Assembly (NCBI GenBank): GCA_034509735.1
Contig: JACGWO010000012.1
Span: 23,527,188-23,591,187 of the forward strand
Length of the DNA stretch: 64,000 bases
From: Sesamum alatum
Lineage: Eukaryota; Streptophyta; Magnoliopsida; Lamiales; Pedaliaceae
Direction: 5' to 3'
The notes under the pieces are model-generated. The model did not search any database. It saw only the letters and a list, made by a program, of their open reading frames with translations, and was not told the origin of the DNA. The position numbers and the translations under genes were made by a program. Below, in pieces: positions 60,295-64,000 of this stretch (the stretch's first letter is position 1; each line of letters begins with the position of its first letter).

Positions 60295-61854
60295 TCATGG
60301 GGTGTGCGGCCTAGCGCTCGTCATGGGGTGCACGGCCGCATCCTCCTGGTCAAATTGGCGTCCTCGTGAATGTTGGTTGACATACTCTTTCAAGTGTCCC
60401 CATTTGATCAATTTCTCTTTCTCATTTTGGAGGTGATGACATTCCTCAGTCGTATGACCGATGTCATGGTGGAAGCGGCAAAATCTGTCGGACTTTAGCC
60501 TCTTAGGATTGTCCTTCATTTTTCTCGGTCATTGGTCAATCAGCCCTTGTTGCTCTGCCACGACTAATATTTCTCCTCTAGTGGCGTTCAAAGGGGTATA
60601 GTGCGTAAATCTGGCGGGGGGCACATGCTTGCATTCCTCCTTCCGCGGCTCATTTTCTTCCTCCCTACCTTTCCTCTTTACATTGAGGGTAGGAACCGTA
60701 GCTTGCGATTCCTCGATTCTGATGTACTTTTGTGATCGCAGGAGTAAGTCTTCCAAAGTACTGGGGGGTTTTCCGGCTATAGACTCTTTGAACCTTCCCG
60801 GAAGCAAGTTTTGTTGCATCACGCTAGCCAATAATTCGTGGTTAACATGGGGCACCTCATGCACGGCCTCCACGAATCTTTGAACGTAATCCCTCAACGA
60901 CTCCATCTCCTTCTGGCGGATGGTGAAAAGGTATGCGGCCGTTTTTGGGACTTTCTTGTTCATAGAGAAGTAATGTAAAAAATGTTGGGTTAGTTGCTCG
61001 AGGCTGGAGATAGCTCCAACTGGTAGTTGATTGAACCAAGTTAGAGCACACTTTGTAAGCGTAGTGCGAAAGACCTTGCAGTACGCGGCATCACTCAAGT
61101 CGTACCAGTCAATTTTAGCATAAAATTTGTCTAAGTGTTCTTGCGGGTCTCCCGTTCCATCGTACTCCGGGAGGTTTGACACTTTAACGCCCGTCGGAAG
61201 CGCCTCGGCTAGGATTGCCGTGCAGAAAGGGCTACGTCTTGGAGGAGCCACGACTACAGGGAGATAAGGGTCCTCTACTCCCCTCGAGAGTATAGGTGTT
61301 GTGGGTTGCCTTGGCTGTGGGGGGAGTTGATCTTGTTCCTGGACAACCTCCGGTTTAGATACCCTGCTATTCACCCCCTTCCACCTCTGCTCATTCTCCT
61401 CGGGAGCCGAGGACTGTTCTCGACTTCGACAAGGAGAATGAGGGGGCGGGTTCATGGGGTGATTAGTTGCAAATTGAGCTATCGCTTGAGCGGCTGCTCG
61501 GTTGGATGCGTCATGGATCAACGCTAGTAAGGCCTCTTGCGTCAACTGGATCATCGGACCTTCGGGTGGAACTCCTTGGACAGGGTGATTCCACCAAGGG
61601 GGTGGTGTTTGTTCACCAGGTGGTTCTTTGTCAGGGGGTAGAGATTGTTCACGGGGATAAAATGCTTCCTCCTGAGGCACTTGTTCATGGGGTGGCAAGG
61701 CCTTTCCGTTTGGCTGGGGTTGTTCATGGGGTGGAAGGTTCATCCCCTGTTGTGGTGACTGTTCACGGGGTCGGTTTTGCTCTACTCCGTTTTCGTGCGT
61801 TTCTTGGGCACTGTCCACCCGTTGAACATCGCGAGCACACGACCTGGTTTGCAT
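60295..61854 (-). CDS. retrotransposon gag protein, interrupted by one TGA
   Basis: The first ATG after the PBS (61854) opens 441 codons to a TGA at 60531-60529. The same frame then continues to a stop at 60295, 519 aa if read through. The first 200 residues are Pro/Gln-rich and low in complexity. From about 225, LPEYDGTGDPQEHLDKFYA and AYCKVFRTTLTKCALTWFNQLP mark a Retrotrans_gag domain, which forms the capsid. After the TGA, CRFHHDIGHTTEEC is a C-x2-H-x4-H-x4-C zinc knuckle for RNA binding. Comparable gags have a Trp codon (TGG) at the TGA position as I recall, so one point mutation could explain the break. No pol follows. Mobility would need proteins supplied by a related autonomous element. 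Confidence 0.85.
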
Positions 61855-61876
61855 TCTCAATGTTGGGGCAATAGTT

Positions 61877-61894
61877 TCCCACAGACGGCGCCAA
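61877..61894 (-). other. primer binding site of the gag-only retroelement
   Basis: TTGGCGCCGTCTGTGGGA lies directly inside the 5' LTR. TGGCGCCGT is complementary to the 3' end of plant tRNA-Asp with CCA. This form of PBS is common in plant Ty3/gypsy-related elements. Confidence 0.75.
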
Positions 61895-62159
61895 TGATGT
61901 GGAAGTGGTTTTTAGTGGAGGATTAATCGGGAAAAATTGCCTCGACACAACTGCACCCCAAGTCTTTAGTGAGAGAAATATTGTATGAGAGGTCAAATCA
62001 ATGAATAGTAGCTTAGTATTAAAAAATAATATATCTTGTATTTATAGTGATTTGGTTATTTTATGGTGAGATAGGGTGCATATATTTACCATGTGGTATA
62101 CGCATGAAAATTACTATTATATCCTTGTAAATAAATTATTATTACTATAATATACATCA
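61895..62159 (-). repeat. 5' LTR of the gag-only retroelement
   Basis: 265 bp, identical by eye to 57035-57299, with GCCTA following as the target duplication. Confidence 0.95.
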
Positions 62160-62530
62160 GCCTATTTATAGGAGTTGGAAAGCTATCATCGAATGGACAT
62201 GTCCAATCAGAAAATATGCCTTTGAAAGGTTATGGCCTTTCATCCGAATGGGTGCATCGTTTCACCCAAAGGACATACCATTTCACCCAAATGGACGCAT
62301 TGTTTCACCCAAAAGATTTCACCCAATGGACACATCATTTCAACCAAAAGGACACACCTATTAGGTTGATCAGATGCGACCTGATGATGCTTGGGGCCCA
62401 TCAACCATCATTTACGTGTCACGAGTTGTTATGAGCTATCATGAGCTTGTTATGCGTCGCACATCGTAACCAATCACTTATCACGATTTATTCTTTAATT
62501 TGTCATTCATCATTTTCAAACAAGATGTTG
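62160..62530. repeat. right half of the split dispersed repeat, with a minisatellite
   Basis: This continues the 11830-12430-type repeat: 'catcaaccatcatttacgtgtcacgag' and 'tcgcacatcgtaacc' match that copy. Within it, 62259-62356 is a small tandem array of 'tttcacccaaangga' units of about 17-28 bp. Confidence 0.5.
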
Positions 62531-63500
62531 TATTTTGCTCCTTAGGCCTTGTGCAACTTACCTGGGTAGTTTTTCATAATTAAGCTTGGATTCCTTGATT
62601 TGGATTGGGCTTTAGAAAAATTGATACTCTAGGCGTAAGAAAGGGTTTAAAAGAGCAACAAGGTCACACTTGCCTTTATGGCCGTTTGGCCTGTGATTAA
62701 AAAAGTCAAATTTGTGTTCTGAATGCGAATATAAGTTTTTGTATGGTTTGTTCCTTTTTCCAATAATCACATTTGAGTTTATATCAAATCATGTTCTGAT
62801 AAAAGTTACAATTATGTTGTTTTAATCCCATCACATTTATTTTTCATCTAATTATTCATTATGCAAATTAACTAATTTTTTTGGTTTCTTCATTAATCTT
62901 AAGATGATATTAATTTTGGAATTTAACTACAATTTGTATTGGTAAAATCAATTATGAACTATGATCCAAACATCATAATCATTTTTCTTAAATTAACTAT
63001 TTCAACTTAATTTTATTATAATTAATTTTGCAATTGTCGAGTAAAACTAAATTTTAGCCCTGGTTGATTTACAGACAAATTATGCTTCTCCTTATTTGGT
63101 CGCAATTATCACCAAACTTAAATATTAATGTTAGACACAAGGCAATAATGTTTGTGATAATTGTAGATAAATAAATTTTGCGCCCAATCAAATGACAACA
63201 AGTGAAAAATATATATTATTTATCAATTATATTTCCTTTTTTATTTATATTTTGAAATTTACTAAATTAATTTCAAATATAAATAGTTAAATTAATTGAT
63301 ATTTTTAATATATATTTTGTCATCAAATCAACGACCTACACATGTCAAATTGAGGTGTTTCGGCCAATCAAATCAAGACAAATATTTCTCATATTATCTC
63401 TTTGAAAAATACAAAAATTAAAGAGATAATATCGAAATTGACCAATCATGTCTTCCAAAATATTTAATGTATTTATCTCTTTAAATTAAAATAAATAGAT
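62531..63500. other. AT-rich intergenic DNA
   Basis: No gene or delimited element is seen. Confidence 0.4.
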
Positions 63501-63547
63501 AATACAAAATAAGTGTTCAAGTTCACCACAACTCTACGTCTTTGACA

Positions 63548-63560
63548 GTTATATAAAGGG
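63548..63560 (+). promoter_or_regulatory. TATA-type core promoter before a leader-like stretch
   Basis: GTTATATAAAGGG is followed about 30 bp on by a CA-rich stretch and then some 400 bp that are purine-rich, with repeated CAAAGTCAAAGTCAACGTCAAAG words and no long open frame. This looks like an LTR or pararetrovirus-type promoter and leader, or the 5' end of a gene cut by the window edge. No coding sequence is visible to decide. Confidence 0.35.
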
Positions 63561-64000
63561 GTCTTTGGAACTCATTCAGAACAAACACACACACAAATAC
63601 AATTGAAGACACAAGCAAGAGAGCATTCAAGAAGTCTTGAAATCCTCTCAAGCACAAATCAAGGAAGATCCACGGCGTTCTAGGCAAGATTCAAGGCATT
63701 CGTCGCGGAAATCGTCCAAAGTCAGCGTTTGATTCGACAAGAAGTCCAAAGACCGGCGAAATTAACATTATCAAAACAGAAGTCCATCTTGGTGGAAGAT
63801 CAAAGTCTCAAATCCACCAAAAAATATCTCAAATTCAAGTCAAATACCTTCAAGATTATAGCGTTTAATCTGGGAACAAGTCAACGACCCCCGAATTAAC
63901 ATCATTCAAAGTCAAAGTCAACGTCAAAGGAGATCAAACGTAGAGTTTCACCTCTTAAGTTGCCAAAGTCAAAGATCATGTTCTTGAAGAGAAGAATCAT

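Larger units (their letters stand above)
57035..62159 (-). mobile_element. gag-only LTR retrotransposon (TR-GAG/LARD-like), very young
   Basis: Two 265-bp LTRs (57035-57299 and 61895-62159) look identical base for base. The exact 5-bp duplication GCCTA flanks the element (57030-57034 and 62160-62164). On the minus strand, next to the 5' LTR, is TTGGCGCCGTCTGTGGGA (61894-61877). This is a PBS whose first bases match the 3' end of tRNA-Asp. GAGAGTGGGGGGTTGTA (57316-57300) is a PPT-like tract before the 3' LTR. The only recognised protein is gag. No protease, RT, RNase H or integrase motif was found in any frame of 57300-60290. That space instead holds tandem repeats, a tRNA-like piece and a GC-rich island. 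Confidence 0.93.

Noticed and set aside
61467..61874. 135-codon plus-strand frame over the gag region
   Set aside because: It is the antisense shadow of the gag frame, with no independent motif.

Overview
This window looks like nuclear DNA of a eudicot plant. It is strongly AT-rich, its genes are interrupted by GT-AG introns, and its proteins are plant-specific. It also carries many plant-type transposons. The species cannot be named from the sequence alone. A MADS gene resembling the tomato TM8 clade argues against Arabidopsis and its close relatives, which as far as I know lack TM8.

Four protein genes can be rebuilt exon by exon. (1) A gamma-carbonic-anhydrase-like subunit of mitochondrial complex I lies on the minus strand (2334-4869, 2 exons). 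(2) A MIKC-type MADS-box gene of probable TM8 type lies on the minus strand (about 7803-11037, 7 exons supported, 3' end uncertain). (3) A CBS-CBS-PB1 membrane-anchored protein lies on the plus strand (27490-33617, 14 exons, 552 aa). (4) A non-specific phospholipase C, NPC2-like, lies on the plus strand (48664-50720, 3 exons, 505 aa). Two identical tRNA-Ser(UGA) genes follow NPC on the minus strand (51875 and 53195). No operon-like or pathway relationship joins these genes.

Most of the rest is mobile DNA, and many elements can be delimited to the base by target-site duplications. From left to right these are: a 292-bp foldback element (1494-1785); foldback elements inside MADS introns 3 and 1; a 918-bp long-TIR foldback element (14086-15003); a solo LTR (17176-17613); a 5.1-kb Helitron-like element (21286-26385) with a 650-bp hAT-type MITE inside it (25494-26143); an internally deleted hAT transposon (34029-37133) just behind the CBS gene; a degenerate Ty3/gypsy chromovirus (37190-42817); foldback elements at 44558-44979, 46671-47052 and 54123-55018; and a hAT-related non-autonomous element (55370-56299).

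The most unusual object is at 57035-62159. It is a 5.1-kb LTR retrotransposon whose two 265-bp LTRs look identical. It has a PBS, a PPT-like tract and an exact 5-bp target duplication. It encodes gag only (interrupted by one TGA) and no recognisable pol. Its interior holds 117-, 126- and 234-bp tandem repeats, an Arg-rich repeat ORF on the gag strand, a tRNA-like box A/box B segment and a very GC-rich CTCGAG-dense island. It resembles the TR-GAG/LARD classes of non-autonomous retrotransposons.
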